DNA of 64,000 nt from CAZYVD01 sp964651045. Lineage in GTDB: Bacteria; Zhuqueibacterota; QNDG01; DSAB01. Every line of letters starts with the position of its first letter. The stretch's first letter is position 1. Of this stretch, positions 24,752 to 34,140 are shown piece by piece. The notes under the pieces were generated by a model. The model did not search any database, was not told the DNA's origin, and worked only from the letters and a program-made list of their open reading frames with translations. The DNA lies in contig CAZYVD010000008.1 of NCBI GenBank assembly GCA_964651045.1, positions 1 to 64,000 on the forward strand, in the 5' to 3' direction. A program made the position numbers and the translations under genes.

Positions 24752-26389
24752 ATGAAGAAAATCTCATACTTTACCGGATATATAATCTCAGCAGTTCTTT
24801 TTTCTTATTTAAATTCACAGCAGTTGACAGAAAGAGAGATACACTATCGTCCAGGGGATTGGATCAGTTATCCAGTAACACGTTTTGTTACTTCAATCGC
24901 TCTTGGGCACCGTTTTGCCTATTTTGGCACAACAGGTGGAATTGCTCGATACAACTTTTTTAGTGGGAGATGGGAACATCCCTTCACTGTTAGCGACGGC
25001 ATGGAGGATGACCATGTATATATAATAGAATATGATTTCAGAACATCATTTCTATGGTGTGTGACAGAGTCGGGAATCAGTTTTCTCAACCCTGCATCAA
25101 TGGAGTGGAGGAATGTTTTGTATCGCGATATTGGGATTTTTTCTATTCCATTAATAGGAATTGGAAAGAGTTTTGTGTGGCTGAAGAGTGGAAAGAGGTT
25201 CTACAGAAGCGATCCTGTTAGTGGTATTTTTATTGATGCTACTTTCCAGGAGGCAAGAGAAGATAGCGTTGTATGGAAATCAACGAGCAGCCAGAAGCCA
25301 AAAGATTTGCTTCCTCTCTTCTCGATGGAGAGAGGATATATTTTCGATCCACAGGGAATTATATATGACAACCATATGAGAGCCTTTCGTGTAACCTCCA
25401 TGCAGCAGGACAGTTTCGATAACCTCTGGATTGGAACTTGGGGGATTGGATGTGGAGTTGCAGATATAAAGTCCTCGTTTCTAAGGCTTCTTTCTTATGG
25501 GCCGTTTAGTTCTCATATCGATGCAATGGTTTGGGATGATGGGAGGATGTGGATGGGAGGGGCTTGTTCTACAGACGGCCAAAAAGGAATAACACTCTGG
25601 GATCCTGTAAGAGGTGACTGGAAATACTTCGAAGCAAAATTTATAACAGAGTTGAGAACCGATGAGGTCACTTCTGTTGCTGCAGATACTGAATTTGTCT
25701 GGTTTGGCACAGAGGGGGGACTGGCTATTTTTAAAAAGAGTGATGAAACATGGAGATTTTTTGATCTTTTTGATAATCTGTGGAGCGACAGAGTTACATG
25801 CCTTGCCCTGGGGGAAGAAAAACTTTGGATAGGAACAGAATCGGGCATAAATGTGCTGTCTCTTATAGAGGGTAGGATCAAGAGGGTAAGAGAGGATCGA
25901 CTTTCGCATATAAGGATATTCCAGATTGCTGTAGATGGAGATGATGTTTGGGCCGGTACGGAGATAGGACTTTTTCATTACATTTCCAGCAGAAAAGAGT
26001 GGGAACACCTGAGAGGTTTTGATGCTGCTGCAGCAAGAATCTTTTCAGCGCTATCCATCTGGGAGGAGGAGGTCTGGTGTGGAACAGACGATGGTATTCA
26101 GGTTTACTATAAATCACAGAACAGATGGGATGGATTTCCATCTTCATATTTTTCAAACTTTTCTTTTGTTCACTCAATAGTTGCAGACAGCGAGAATGTG
26201 TGGGCAGGTACCGATGGCGGTGTCTGGAAGTATGTTAAATCTGAAGATAGATGGAGAAGATTTACAGTCGATGATGGACTTTTAGACAACAGAGTAAACT
26301 GGATACTTTTGGATGGAGACTATATATGGTTCGGCACAGACAGGGGTCTAACTCGCTTCTACTGGAATGCACCATACCGTAAAGATTAA
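24752..26389 (+). CDS. secreted beta-propeller protein of the two-component-regulator propeller type
   Basis: A 545-residue protein with an N-terminal signal peptide (about residues 1-22). Then come at least eight repeats of the same pattern: W(I/A/F)GT(E/D)xGI or GL, followed by a line ending in W. Examples are WFGTEGGLAIF near 308, WIGTESGINVL near 356, WAGTEIGLFHY near 393, WCGTDDGIQVY near 436 and WFGTDRGLTRF near 530. This is the propeller seen ahead of histidine kinases in hybrid two-component proteins, but here there is no kinase, no membrane span and no C-terminal sorting domain. It should be periplasmic, or surface exposed if a lipid or OM route exists. A PorZ-like role cannot be claimed. 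Confidence 0.75.
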   Translation: MKKISYFTGYIISAVLFSYLNSQQLTEREIHYRPGDWISYPVTRFVTSIALGHRFAYFGTTGGIARYNFFSGRWEHPFTVSDGMEDDHVYIIEYDFRTSFLWCVTESGISFLNPASMEWRNVLYRDIGIFSIPLIGIGKSFVWLKSGKRFYRSDPVSGIFIDATFQEAREDSVVWKSTSSQKPKDLLPLFSMERGYIFDPQGIIYDNHMRAFRVTSMQQDSFDNLWIGTWGIGCGVADIKSSFLRLLSYGPFSSHIDAMVWDDGRMWMGGACSTDGQKGITLWDPVRGDWKYFEAKFITELRTDEVTSVAADTEFVWFGTEGGLAIFKKSDETWRFFDLFDNLWSDRVTCLALGEEKLWIGTESGINVLSLIEGRIKRVREDRLSHIRIFQIAVDGDDVWAGTEIGLFHYISSRKEWEHLRGFDAAAARIFSALSIWEEEVWCGTDDGIQVYYKSQNRWDGFPSSYFSNFSFVHSIVADSENVWAGTDGGVWKYVKSEDRWRRFTVDDGLLDNRVNWILLDGDYIWFGTDRGLTRFYWNAPYRKD

Positions 26390-26401
26390 GGCAAGTCGAG
26401 T

Positions 26402-27628
26402 CTATTTTAATTTGCCTTCTAAAGACTCCCATCTACTTCCGTCTGTGTCGATTGCAAGAAGGCCTGTTGTTGTGCCGCTGTCATTTTCGGCAAGTACAGA
26501 TCGAATCCAGCCACCCGTATTGAGTAGAGGATAGATGTTGCCCTGAACAAAGACCTTGGCATAGTTTCTGTCCTCTTCTCTAATTGGTCTGTGTGTGTGC
26601 CCAAACACAAATGTGAATGGAGTGGGAATGTCTGTGTCTCTCGGGAAGTAGTATTCGCCTGCCTTGCCTCTTTTATATCTATGAAGCACATATTTTGCAA
26701 TATAATGGGCTATGCTTTCTTTTAGGGGTTCATCGATAGAGACGTCAAAAAGACCGCTCTTACTTTCAAAGGTAATTTTTTTAAAGAGAAGCTTCAGGCT
26801 GTGCTTTAACAGCAGGGTCTTAGGCCATCTAAGTTTCAGCACATCCTTTAAGAATTCATAGCTTTTCTTTAGAAGTAAAAGGACCGTTTCTTTTGCCTCT
26901 TTTTCTCTTTTCTGATAACTTTCCAGAAGTTCGATTGCCTTGACAGATAGTTTTCCAGCATGTCCAATGTTGTAGTTAAAGGCTTCAAGCCATATATTGT
27001 TGAATGCCTCAAGCTCCTCGAGCAGTGCTGGCCGAATAAGAAAATTTACTGGTTTGAAGAGACTCTCTAAATAGTGACCATGGGTAAAAAGGTAACACTG
27101 CTCTTTCCCATCATTTCCTTCTATTCTGACTAAATGGTGAGGATATTTTACAACTATCTCAGGCGGCTCCTTGTCTTCAGGCCATAATCTTGAAAGCATG
27201 ATTTCATAGGGCAGATTCTTATCCTTACTGGAGAATCGGGCATCCACAAAGCAGTAGAGGTAAAGTTCTCTGCCAGGAGGATCGATTCCCTTGAGTATGT
27301 TTCCATCTATGTTCATGAGTTCAACCAGTGAGCGCCAGAAGTGGTGATCGTGATTGCCTGGAATATAGACAATCCTATCATATGGTCCCGCTTCTGAGAG
27401 TATTGAGAAGAAACTTTTTACATCTCTATATATTGCATCATGTCCAGTGATTGCAAGCTCTAAGAAGTCGCCATTTATGATCAGCTCCTCTCTTGGGCCG
27501 AGAATACGGAGAAGCTCGAGGAGTGCATTTCTATTTTTTTCATAAAAGGGACTGTTTGAATGGAGGAAACTCTCTGGGGAACCAAGATGAAGATCGGACA
27601 TTGCAATGGCATTTCTTATTCGGCTCAT
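26402..27628 (-). CDS. calcineurin-like metallophosphoesterase
   Basis: A 408-residue protein with all five metal-site motifs: MSDLHLG near residue 10, NGDFLEL near 53, PGNHDHHFW near 95, THGHYLE near 184, and GHTHRPI near 339. The region between 190 and 330 is a long helical insert, so the protein is much larger than LpxH (about 240). It has no signal peptide. The LpxH-like GDFLE and NHD pattern might suggest UDP-diacylglucosamine hydrolysis, but the insert and the length argue for a different phosphoesterase. It is divergently transcribed from fba with its own promoter. Confidence 0.82.
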   Translation of the reverse strand: MSRIRNAIAMSDLHLGSPESFLHSNSPFYEKNRNALLELLRILGPREELIINGDFLELAITGHDAIYRDVKSFFSILSEAGPYDRIVYIPGNHDHHFWRSLVELMNIDGNILKGIDPPGRELYLYCFVDARFSSKDKNLPYEIMLSRLWPEDKEPPEIVVKYPHHLVRIEGNDGKEQCYLFTHGHYLESLFKPVNFLIRPALLEELEAFNNIWLEAFNYNIGHAGKLSVKAIELLESYQKREKEAKETVLLLLKKSYEFLKDVLKLRWPKTLLLKHSLKLLFKKITFESKSGLFDVSIDEPLKESIAHYIAKYVLHRYKRGKAGEYYFPRDTDIPTPFTFVFGHTHRPIREEDRNYAKVFVQGNIYPLLNTGGWIRSVLAENDSGTTTGLLAIDTDGSRWESLEGKLK

Positions 27629-27673
27629 TTCAAACTCCTGATTTGATTAGGCATTACGGCTATTAATCTTTTA

Positions 27674-27701
27674 ATAGTACGATTTATTTTACAAAAGTCA
27701 A
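27674..27701 (-). promoter_or_regulatory. putative promoter of the metallophosphoesterase gene
   Basis: Minus strand TTGACT (27701-27696), 16 bases, TACTAT (27679-27674), about 45 bases ahead of the ATG at 27628. It lies back to back with the aldolase promoter. Confidence 0.45.
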
Positions 27702-27718
27702 GCGGTTTTATTTTGCAT

Positions 27719-27747
27719 TTGACTTTTTATTAAATATATTACATATT
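27719..27747 (+). promoter_or_regulatory. putative promoter of the aldolase gene
   Basis: TTGACT (27719-27724), 17 bases, CATATT (27742-27747), then an AAGGAGAG ribosome site before ATG 27783. The -35 box matches well, the -10 only partly. Confidence 0.45.
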
Positions 27748-27782
27748 AAAATAGATTTATAAAATTTTAAGGAGAGCGGTTG

Positions 27783-28934
27783 ATGACTAAGGGATCTGTA
27801 GAGTTTTTTCCGATGGTTCCACTCTTGAGTGCAGCGGAGGAGTCCTCTCTGTCAGGAACACCTTCAGCAATAGGTGCTTTTAATGTTAACTTCTACACTC
27901 AGGCCCTGGGCATTCTGGAGGGATTGAGAAGGGCAGAGGCTCCGGGAATAATACAGGCAAGCAGAGGGGCAAATAAATTTCAGGGTGGGCCAGAGAAGAT
28001 TGCAAAAATGGTTCTTGATGCAATGGAACATTCTAAACATCCATATCCAGTTACCCTTCACCTTGATCATGGTGACACAGAGAAGGCAAGAGAGTGTGTT
28101 AACAGCGGCTACAGCTCAGTCATGATCGATGCATCACAAATGGATCTGGATGAAAACATCTCTGTTACAAAAAGCATAGCAGAGTATGCTCACTCAAAGG
28201 GAATAAGTGTTGAAGGTGAGTTTGGAAGGCTTAAGGGAGTGGAGGAGGATATTGTACATGAGAAGACCACATATGCAGACCCATATCTTGTTCCATATTT
28301 TTTCCACGAGACAGGAGTAGATGCTCTTGCCATTGCATATGGGACATCTCACGGTCCAAACAAGGGTAGCGGACTCGAAAGGCTTGCCATAGATGTAGTT
28401 GATATGAGCTACAGGGGGATGAGAGCATATGGTCAGAATCAGGACCACTTTCTTGTCAGTCATGGATCATCCACTGTTCCTCATGAGCTTGTGGAGGAGT
28501 TAAATTCTTATGGCGGCAAAATAAAGGATGCCTCAGGGATTCCAATGGAGAAGATTCAGGAGGCAATCTCTGCAGGTGTGAGGAAAATCAACATCGATAC
28601 AGATCTGCGGCTTACAATAACGGCAGCATTTCGTAAATATTTTCTTGATAATCCTGGAGTAGAGAATAGTTCGCCAGATGTATTAAAACCGATCAAGAAA
28701 ATACTCGATGAGGACAGGAGCGTGATCGATCCAAGGGCATATTTGAAGGCAATCGATATATCTCTGCTGAGAAGGGATCCTGCTGGCACAGATTTAGAGG
28801 AGATAATGGAAATAGTGAAGGAGCGGATTGCTCATCATGTTGAAATGCTTGTGTATAATTTTGGTTCAGCAGGTCTTGCAGGCAATGTTAAGAATGTTAC
28901 TGTTGAGAGAATGAAGGAGAAATATGGGAAATAA
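27783..28934 (+). CDS. class II fructose-bisphosphate aldolase family protein
   Basis: A 383-residue zinc aldolase. Zinc and substrate motifs: IGAFNVNFYTQA near residue 33, LHLDHGD near 96 (zinc His), MIDASQM near 118, VEGEFGRLKGVEEDI near 142, AIAYGTSHGPNKG near 183 (zinc His), FLVSHGSSTVP near 221 (zinc His), and GVRKINIDTDLRL near 270. It cleaves or forms fructose-1,6-bisphosphate in glycolysis and gluconeogenesis; other ketose bisphosphates are possible. The start is ATG 27783 after AAGGAG. The next gene begins inside its last codons. Confidence 0.9.
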   Translation: MTKGSVEFFPMVPLLSAAEESSLSGTPSAIGAFNVNFYTQALGILEGLRRAEAPGIIQASRGANKFQGGPEKIAKMVLDAMEHSKHPYPVTLHLDHGDTEKARECVNSGYSSVMIDASQMDLDENISVTKSIAEYAHSKGISVEGEFGRLKGVEEDIVHEKTTYADPYLVPYFFHETGVDALAIAYGTSHGPNKGSGLERLAIDVVDMSYRGMRAYGQNQDHFLVSHGSSTVPHELVEELNSYGGKIKDASGIPMEKIQEAISAGVRKINIDTDLRLTITAAFRKYFLDNPGVENSSPDVLKPIKKILDEDRSVIDPRAYLKAIDISLLRRDPAGTDLEEIMEIVKERIAHHVEMLVYNFGSAGLAGNVKNVTVERMKEKYGK

Positions 28935-29637
28935 TAAAACGGATCAGAATCCGAAGGTGCTTTTTTTTGATATAGATGGCACTCTGCTGCGTTCGGGTGG
29001 AGCAGGAAAGAGGTCGATGGAGAAGGCATTGATCAAGATATATGGGATTGAGAACGGATTCAGAGGGATTGAGATGATGGGCAGAACAGATCCCTCAATC
29101 CTGAGGAGTGTGTTGACAAATCATGGTTTGGAATGGGAAGAGAATGTAATTGAGAAGTACAAGGAGGCCTACTTTAAATTTTTAAGAGATGAGATCGATG
29201 TGCCAAATTCTGAGAAAAGGCTCTGCCCAGGGATCAGAGAATTGCTGGAACGTCTCAGCAGAAAATCGGATATAGTCATTGGACTTCTGACAGGAAACTG
29301 GAAAATATCTGGCTATTTGAAACTCAGGCACTTCAAAATCGATACCTATTTTAAGACAGGAGCCTTTGCCGATGATTCTGAGATCAGGGAGGAACTGGTA
29401 CCAATAGCAATTGAGCGCATAGAGAGACAGATCGGGCACAAGATCAACAAATCTCAGATCTATGTTATTGGTGATACACCGAAGGACATAAGGAGTGCAA
29501 GACCTCATGGCGTGAAGACCGTTGGTGTTGCAACAGGGATTCATTCCCTTGAAGAATTAAGAGAAGAAGGGCCAGATTATCTTTTTGAAGATTTTAGTGA
29601 AGTTGATAATGTAATCAGACGGTTAACTTTTGAATAG
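28924..29637 (+). CDS. HAD-superfamily phosphatase (phosphoglycolate phosphatase-like)
   Basis: A 237-residue haloacid-dehalogenase-fold hydrolase. Motif I is FFDIDGTLLRSGG with both catalytic Asp residues; motif II is the Thr in LLTGNWK near residue 119; motif IV is VIGDTPKDIRSAR near 180; a C1-type helical cap lies between about 20 and 95. This fits Gph/PGP-like phosphatases of subfamily IA. It starts 11 bases before the end of the aldolase gene, so both belong to one transcript. Substrate unknown; a small phosphorylated sugar or glycolate is usual for the family. Confidence 0.85.
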   Translation: MGNNKTDQNPKVLFFDIDGTLLRSGGAGKRSMEKALIKIYGIENGFRGIEMMGRTDPSILRSVLTNHGLEWEENVIEKYKEAYFKFLRDEIDVPNSEKRLCPGIRELLERLSRKSDIVIGLLTGNWKISGYLKLRHFKIDTYFKTGAFADDSEIREELVPIAIERIERQIGHKINKSQIYVIGDTPKDIRSARPHGVKTVGVATGIHSLEELREEGPDYLFEDFSEVDNVIRRLTFE

Positions 29638-29691
29638 ACTATAGGAATTTGAGGAAATATTAATATACAATCTTAACAGATCACATTGTAC

Positions 29692-32331
29692 TTAAAAGGG
29701 TCTACCAAAGGAAAAATAGAACTGGCTAACACCATCGCTCATGTTTCCGTATGCTATACAAAGTGGTCCGACAGGTGTGTTAAAGGAGAGCTTGACTCCG
29801 ATGCCGTGTTTGAAGTCTCTCATCGAAATTTTGCTGTAACTGCTCCACACCCCTCCGAAATCGTATCTTATGGAAATATAATATTCAAGCCATCTTGGAA
29901 ATGGGATTCTTAAGCGCAGTTCGCCATTGAAGCAGATGAATCTCCTGCCGATCAATGCCTCTTCCGGCAGACCCATGAAGGAGTCGATTCCACCTATCCT
30001 GAACTGTTTAACAAATGGTGTTGGTGAGTCAGACGTTCCCCATGCTAATCTTGGGTGGAAATTAAACACTTTTGATAGAGGATAGAACGATTCCATAGAA
30101 GAGTAAATTTTTGTATAAGAGATTTCGCTCCCTATATATTTACCTGCTGTTTCATATTGAAGTATGTGGTATTTTCCTCTTATCGGGAATGGATATCTGT
30201 CTCTCGAATCTACTTCGGAACGGAGAGTAATGGTGCGGAGATTGTATTTCTGTTTTAATTTTAAAATGGCAGAATCTGGATTCACTCTTATGCTTTCTGT
30301 TTTTAATTGAAGAGATACAGTTCCCAGTCGCCGCATCTGCTGACCCAGGGATACAGACGCCTCGCTTACACATTTTGTATAGTTTCCGATTTTCTTATGA
30401 TCACTGTAGTAGCTATATGTATGCTTATGTATGGAAGTTTCCATTCTATAGCTTAATAGACTGGTAAACAGCCTGTCTGACCAGATCCTTGCGCCGGCCA
30501 GAATATCTTTTCTCCCTATAAGAGCAGTGAATGCTCCCTTATTGCCTGTTCCAAAAAGATTTTCTCCGACAATCTGCAAGAATCCCTTTGTGCTTCTCTC
30601 AAGGTCATACCTCAGTCCTGTTCTGAGAAGGGTATATCCATGTTCATCGAGGTATATGTTTAAGTTGTATGTGAAGCCGTTTTTCTTTACAGAAAACCAT
30701 ACTAGATCAAAATATCCAGAACTGTATATTTGATCGATCCCCTTCTTAAGCAGCTCTGCGTTAAAAAGATCTCCTGGTTTTAGATGTAGGTTTCGAGAGA
30801 CAATGAAGTTCTGTGTGTGGTGATTGCCATAGATGGTTATTTTTCCTATGCGGCCTTCATCGATTACTATTGTAAGCACTCCATTTTGATCTATTCCAGC
30901 AGTATCAACCCTTGCCAGGGAATAGCCTGCCCTCTGATACATCTCAACAATTTTTTTAATGTCTCTTATTCCCTTCTGAATGTTTGTAATTTCACCTGCC
31001 CGAGTTTCAATAGAGTCGAGAAGAGTAGAATCTGAAAAGACTGTATTGCCTGAAAATACTATCTCCCTGATGAGAGGATTTTCTTCTACCTTGAAGATGA
31101 GGTGATTCTGCGTGGTGTCGATAAATGTTTTAATGCTGGAAAAATATCCACTCTTCAGCAGAGCATGACCTGCATTTACTATCTGTTCCACAGAGAGAGG
31201 AGCAGTTGTATCGAGCTTGATAATTGAAAACAGATGTGAAGAAGGTATGCTTCTCAACCCATAAATAGATATTTTATGTATTTTATATCGTGTCGTATCT
31301 CTACTATAGGTTCGCTCTTTAATCAATCTCTTAATTTGCGGAATCACTTCTTCTGCGGCCCTTTCGCCTGCCTCTATTAAAGATTTTATCATACTGAAAT
31401 CTGTATTTGAAATTCCACTCAACCTGGGCTGTACAGCAACATCTGCAGAGTCGAGTTGGGCTTGTGTGATATCCTTCTGCATTATTGTTGTTACCTGATC
31501 TGCGATTTCCCATGGCGCCTGCATCGATTCCGGTTTTCTTAGTTTTGAGGAGGTGTCCACTCCTATTACTATGTCTGCATCCATGGATCTTGCCTCTGTC
31601 ACAGGAAGATTTTGGACCAGGCCACCATCAACAAGTTGATAACTGCCAATAGTAACTGGTTCAAAGAGAAGGGGTATGACCATGCTGGCGTGAAGCACAT
31701 CGATGAGAGAGCCCCTCTTGAATACAATCTTTTTCCCTGTAACCAGATCTGTGGTTACAACTCTAAGCGGGATCGTGAGTTTGTCGAAGTCGGTCTGATA
31801 GGGGCATGGAGCTTTTAATATCAGTTCTGTAAGCAGAGATTTTAGTTTATAACCCTTTGTATATGCAGAAGGAAGATCGGGATGTAGTTTCTTGAATCTC
31901 AGCTGGAAGATGTAGTGAGATTTCTCCTCTTTCTGACCGAGGAAGAGCTGACTTCTTGATGGAGCATCATGAAGGATTTTTTCCCATTCTATGTTGTATG
32001 AAATTTTCTCAATTTCATTAGGGTTGTAGCCCATTGCAAGGAGTGCTCCCACGATTGCACCCATACTTGTGCCGGCAATGCCGTCGATGTGGATGGAGTT
32101 GCGTTCTAATGATTTTAAGACTCCTATCTGTGCCAGACCCCTGGCACCTCCTCCGCTCAGTGCAAGCGCAATTTTTACTCTTTTAATTTTGTGATATGGA
32201 ACAAAAGTGTGATTTGTTGTTACAATTTCTTCCAGGCCCATTGGTATTTCGATCAGATTTGATTGATCGGTGAATGCATGTAAACCCGATATGATTGAAA
32301 TAAGGATGATGTTTATGATGTAACGTTTCAT
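29692..32331 (-). CDS. patatin-like phospholipase fused to POTRA and Omp85 barrel
   Basis: An 879-residue outer-membrane protein in one frame. A signal peptide covers about residues 1-19. A patatin domain follows (about 50-330): oxyanion loop GGGARGLAQIG, nucleophile GTSMGA, catalytic Asp in DGGLVQNLP. Then come three or so POTRA-like repeats (about 345-570), such as REIVFSGNTVFSDSTL and GRIGKITIYGNHHTQN, and a 16-strand-type BamA/Omp85 barrel (about 580-879) ending in FYFSFGRPF. This is the layout of PlpD/FplA-type phospholipases (type Vd secretion), where the barrel exposes the lipase. ATG 32331 is chosen; a longer reading lacks a signal at its start. No neighbours share its transcript. Confidence 0.9.
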   Translation of the reverse strand: MKRYIINIILISIISGLHAFTDQSNLIEIPMGLEEIVTTNHTFVPYHKIKRVKIALALSGGGARGLAQIGVLKSLERNSIHIDGIAGTSMGAIVGALLAMGYNPNEIEKISYNIEWEKILHDAPSRSQLFLGQKEEKSHYIFQLRFKKLHPDLPSAYTKGYKLKSLLTELILKAPCPYQTDFDKLTIPLRVVTTDLVTGKKIVFKRGSLIDVLHASMVIPLLFEPVTIGSYQLVDGGLVQNLPVTEARSMDADIVIGVDTSSKLRKPESMQAPWEIADQVTTIMQKDITQAQLDSADVAVQPRLSGISNTDFSMIKSLIEAGERAAEEVIPQIKRLIKERTYSRDTTRYKIHKISIYGLRSIPSSHLFSIIKLDTTAPLSVEQIVNAGHALLKSGYFSSIKTFIDTTQNHLIFKVEENPLIREIVFSGNTVFSDSTLLDSIETRAGEITNIQKGIRDIKKIVEMYQRAGYSLARVDTAGIDQNGVLTIVIDEGRIGKITIYGNHHTQNFIVSRNLHLKPGDLFNAELLKKGIDQIYSSGYFDLVWFSVKKNGFTYNLNIYLDEHGYTLLRTGLRYDLERSTKGFLQIVGENLFGTGNKGAFTALIGRKDILAGARIWSDRLFTSLLSYRMETSIHKHTYSYYSDHKKIGNYTKCVSEASVSLGQQMRRLGTVSLQLKTESIRVNPDSAILKLKQKYNLRTITLRSEVDSRDRYPFPIRGKYHILQYETAGKYIGSEISYTKIYSSMESFYPLSKVFNFHPRLAWGTSDSPTPFVKQFRIGGIDSFMGLPEEALIGRRFICFNGELRLRIPFPRWLEYYISIRYDFGGVWSSYSKISMRDFKHGIGVKLSFNTPVGPLCIAYGNMSDGVSQFYFSFGRPF

Positions 32332-32401
32332 TTTAAAAAAGATAATCAAACTGATGGGAAAATGCAATATAAATGGGCAGAATTTCAGTTTGCTTTTTTG
32401 A

Positions 32402-32430
32402 TTGAATTTTTGTAAAATTAAAGTTATAAA
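32402..32430 (+). promoter_or_regulatory. sigma70-type promoter of the bioY operon
   Basis: TTGAAT (32402-32407), 17 bases, TATAAA (32425-32430), about 25 bases before ATG 32456. It drives the operon that runs from bioY, possibly to 44 kb. No BirA-type operator is obvious. Confidence 0.55.
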
Positions 32431-32455
32431 TGATTTAAAAGTATGGTGAGAATGG

Positions 32456-33001
32456 ATGAGGATAGAGGTCAAATCGCTCTCAGAAATCGCTCTTTTTACT
32501 TCTTTCACGGCTGCTGGAAGCTTCATAAAGATACCATTACTACCAGTCCCCGTAACGCTCCAGACATTTTTTGTCTATCTATCTGGAGACCTTCTGGGCA
32601 GTAGAAAGGCAGCAGTTAGCCAGGCTCTTTTTTTAATACTGGGGCTGATGGGAATTCCTGTTTTTTCAGAAGGCGGAGGAGTTGGATATATCATAAGACC
32701 AACTTTTGGATATTTGGTCTCGTTTCCTCTTGCTGCATGGATGATTGGTATGATGCTGGAGAAGTTCTGCAGATCCAAGGGTTTTAAAGATTTCATGATT
32801 TCCAACATTGTAGGTCTTGTAATAATATTTTCTATAGGGGTTGTTTATCTTTATTTGAATATAAATCTTGTAGTACACAAGACAATGACGTGGTCGCAGG
32901 CCATGGTAAGTGGTGTGGCTCTGTTTCTCCCTTTCGAGTTATTAAAATTAGTTGGTGCCGCACTTCTGGCGGGAAAAATTTTATCGGTGCTTGAGAGGTG
33001 A
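32456..33001 (+). CDS. bioY: biotin transporter S component BioY
   Basis: A 181-residue membrane protein with about six hydrophobic segments. It has the BioY signature FIKIPLLPVPVTLQTFFVYL near residue 22, followed by GSRKAAVSQALFLILGLMGIPVF and GPTFGYL-like RPTFGYLVSF near 82. BioY binds biotin, alone or with the EcfA/EcfT energy module; no such module is in the window. The family length is normal. It ends four bases inside the next gene's GTG start. Import of biotin suggests that this cell does not make enough of it; no biotin synthesis gene is seen here. Confidence 0.9.
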   Translation: MRIEVKSLSEIALFTSFTAAGSFIKIPLLPVPVTLQTFFVYLSGDLLGSRKAAVSQALFLILGLMGIPVFSEGGGVGYIIRPTFGYLVSFPLAAWMIGMMLEKFCRSKGFKDFMISNIVGLVIIFSIGVVYLYLNINLVVHKTMTWSQAMVSGVALFLPFELLKLVGAALLAGKILSVLER

Positions 33002-34140
33002 GGAAAGAGATAAAAACAGCAGTAATATTCATACTCTTTTTTTCTCTGTGTTGTACAGAGTCTCATGCTCAGGAGAGAAGAAAACTTGAACAGATAAGGC
33101 ATGAGATCCAGAGATTGAAAGAGGAGCTTAAGGCAAGAAAGAGCAGCGAGGTATCATTACTGGATCAAATAGAAGACATCGAGAGAGAAATAGGTCTTCG
33201 CAAGAAACTGCTGCATCAGCTTGAGAGGGAGCGTCTTAAGAACGAAAGGGATCTGTCGGTTACAAGAGAGCGTTTAAGTTCGGTGATCAAGAGCTATGGT
33301 TTGCTCAGGGAATCGGTAGCGGAGAGGATAATATCTCTTTATAAACATGGCCGCTTTGCAGACTGGGAGATTTTTTTTGCACTTAAGTCTTTGAGCAAAT
33401 TGCCGATCTGGTTTAAATACCAGAGGATAATAATTAACAACGACAGGCGTAATATGAAGCTCCTTCAGGAGAAGGGAAGAGAAATCGAGAGGCAAAAAGG
33501 GGTACTTGAGGCACAGTTGAGAGAAAGAGATATTCTTATTAAAGAGAAGATAAAGGAAAATGAAAGGCTGGAACAGAAGAAATCTGACAGGGATAGATTA
33601 TTAAAGAGAATAAGCAGCGAAAGAAGAAGCATACAGGAACAGTTGAAGCAGAAGCTTCAGGCATTTGATGAGATAAGCGGTGTGATAAGAAGCAAGGAGA
33701 GGAGGAGAAGGAGTTCTGCATTAAAGCACATATCTACAAATTTTTCTTCGTTGAGGGGAAGGATGATGTGGCCTGTAGAGGGGAGGATAGTGCAGAAGTA
33801 TGGAGAAAATGTAAATCCAAAAACAAGAACAGTGATCGAGAATATTGGGATAGATATTCAGGCTCAAGAAGAGGCGGCTGTAAGGGCTGTGTGCGGTGGT
33901 CAGATTTTATATGTCGGATGGCAGAGGGGGATGGGTAATATTGTGATGATAGATCATGGCGATGGTTATTATACAGTCTATGGACGTCTTGAGGTGGTAT
34001 TTGTTAATCCAAAGGAGATGATTGGTGAAGGTGATATCATAGGTAGGGTTGGTGACAGAAAGAGCTATAATGGTTCTGTTCTCCATTTTGAAATATGGAA
34101 GGGTATGGATCATAACAATCCTGAAAGATGGCTGAAATAA
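32998..34140 (+). CDS. EnvC-like protein with coiled coil and degenerate M23 (LytM) domain
   Basis: A 380-residue protein with a signal peptide (about residues 1-24) and a long coiled coil (about 28-240) rich in Lys, Glu and Arg. The C-terminal M23 peptidase domain covers about 255-380 (GRIVQKYGENVNP ... LHFEIWKG). The zinc ligands are mostly lost: the HxGxD site reads NIGID, the HxH site keeps only its second His (VLHFE), and YxHL reads YGRL. EnvC of E. coli is also degenerate and works by activating amidases at the division site. So this is likely an activator of cell-wall hydrolases rather than an enzyme. The start is GTG, overlapping bioY by four bases; its own end overlaps holB. Confidence 0.87.
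   Translation: MRKEIKTAVIFILFFSLCCTESHAQERRKLEQIRHEIQRLKEELKARKSSEVSLLDQIEDIEREIGLRKKLLHQLERERLKNERDLSVTRERLSSVIKSYGLLRESVAERIISLYKHGRFADWEIFFALKSLSKLPIWFKYQRIIINNDRRNMKLLQEKGREIERQKGVLEAQLRERDILIKEKIKENERLEQKKSDRDRLLKRISSERRSIQEQLKQKLQAFDEISGVIRSKERRRRSSALKHISTNFSSLRGRMMWPVEGRIVQKYGENVNPKTRTVIENIGIDIQAQEEAAVRAVCGGQILYVGWQRGMGNIVMIDHGDGYYTVYGRLEVVFVNPKEMIGEGDIIGRVGDRKSYNGSVLHFEIWKGMDHNNPERWLK

Noticed and set aside
25481..26008. Open frames opposite the propeller gene
   Set aside because: They mirror the repeated W-G-T codons of the propeller and have no ribosome site.
26402..27628. Metallophosphoesterase as LpxH
   Set aside because: It is about 170 residues longer than LpxH with a large helical insert, although the metal motifs are similar.
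32332..32526. N-terminal extension of the patatin-Omp85 protein
   Set aside because: The extra 65 residues overlap bioY, precede a typical signal peptide and lack a ribosome site.
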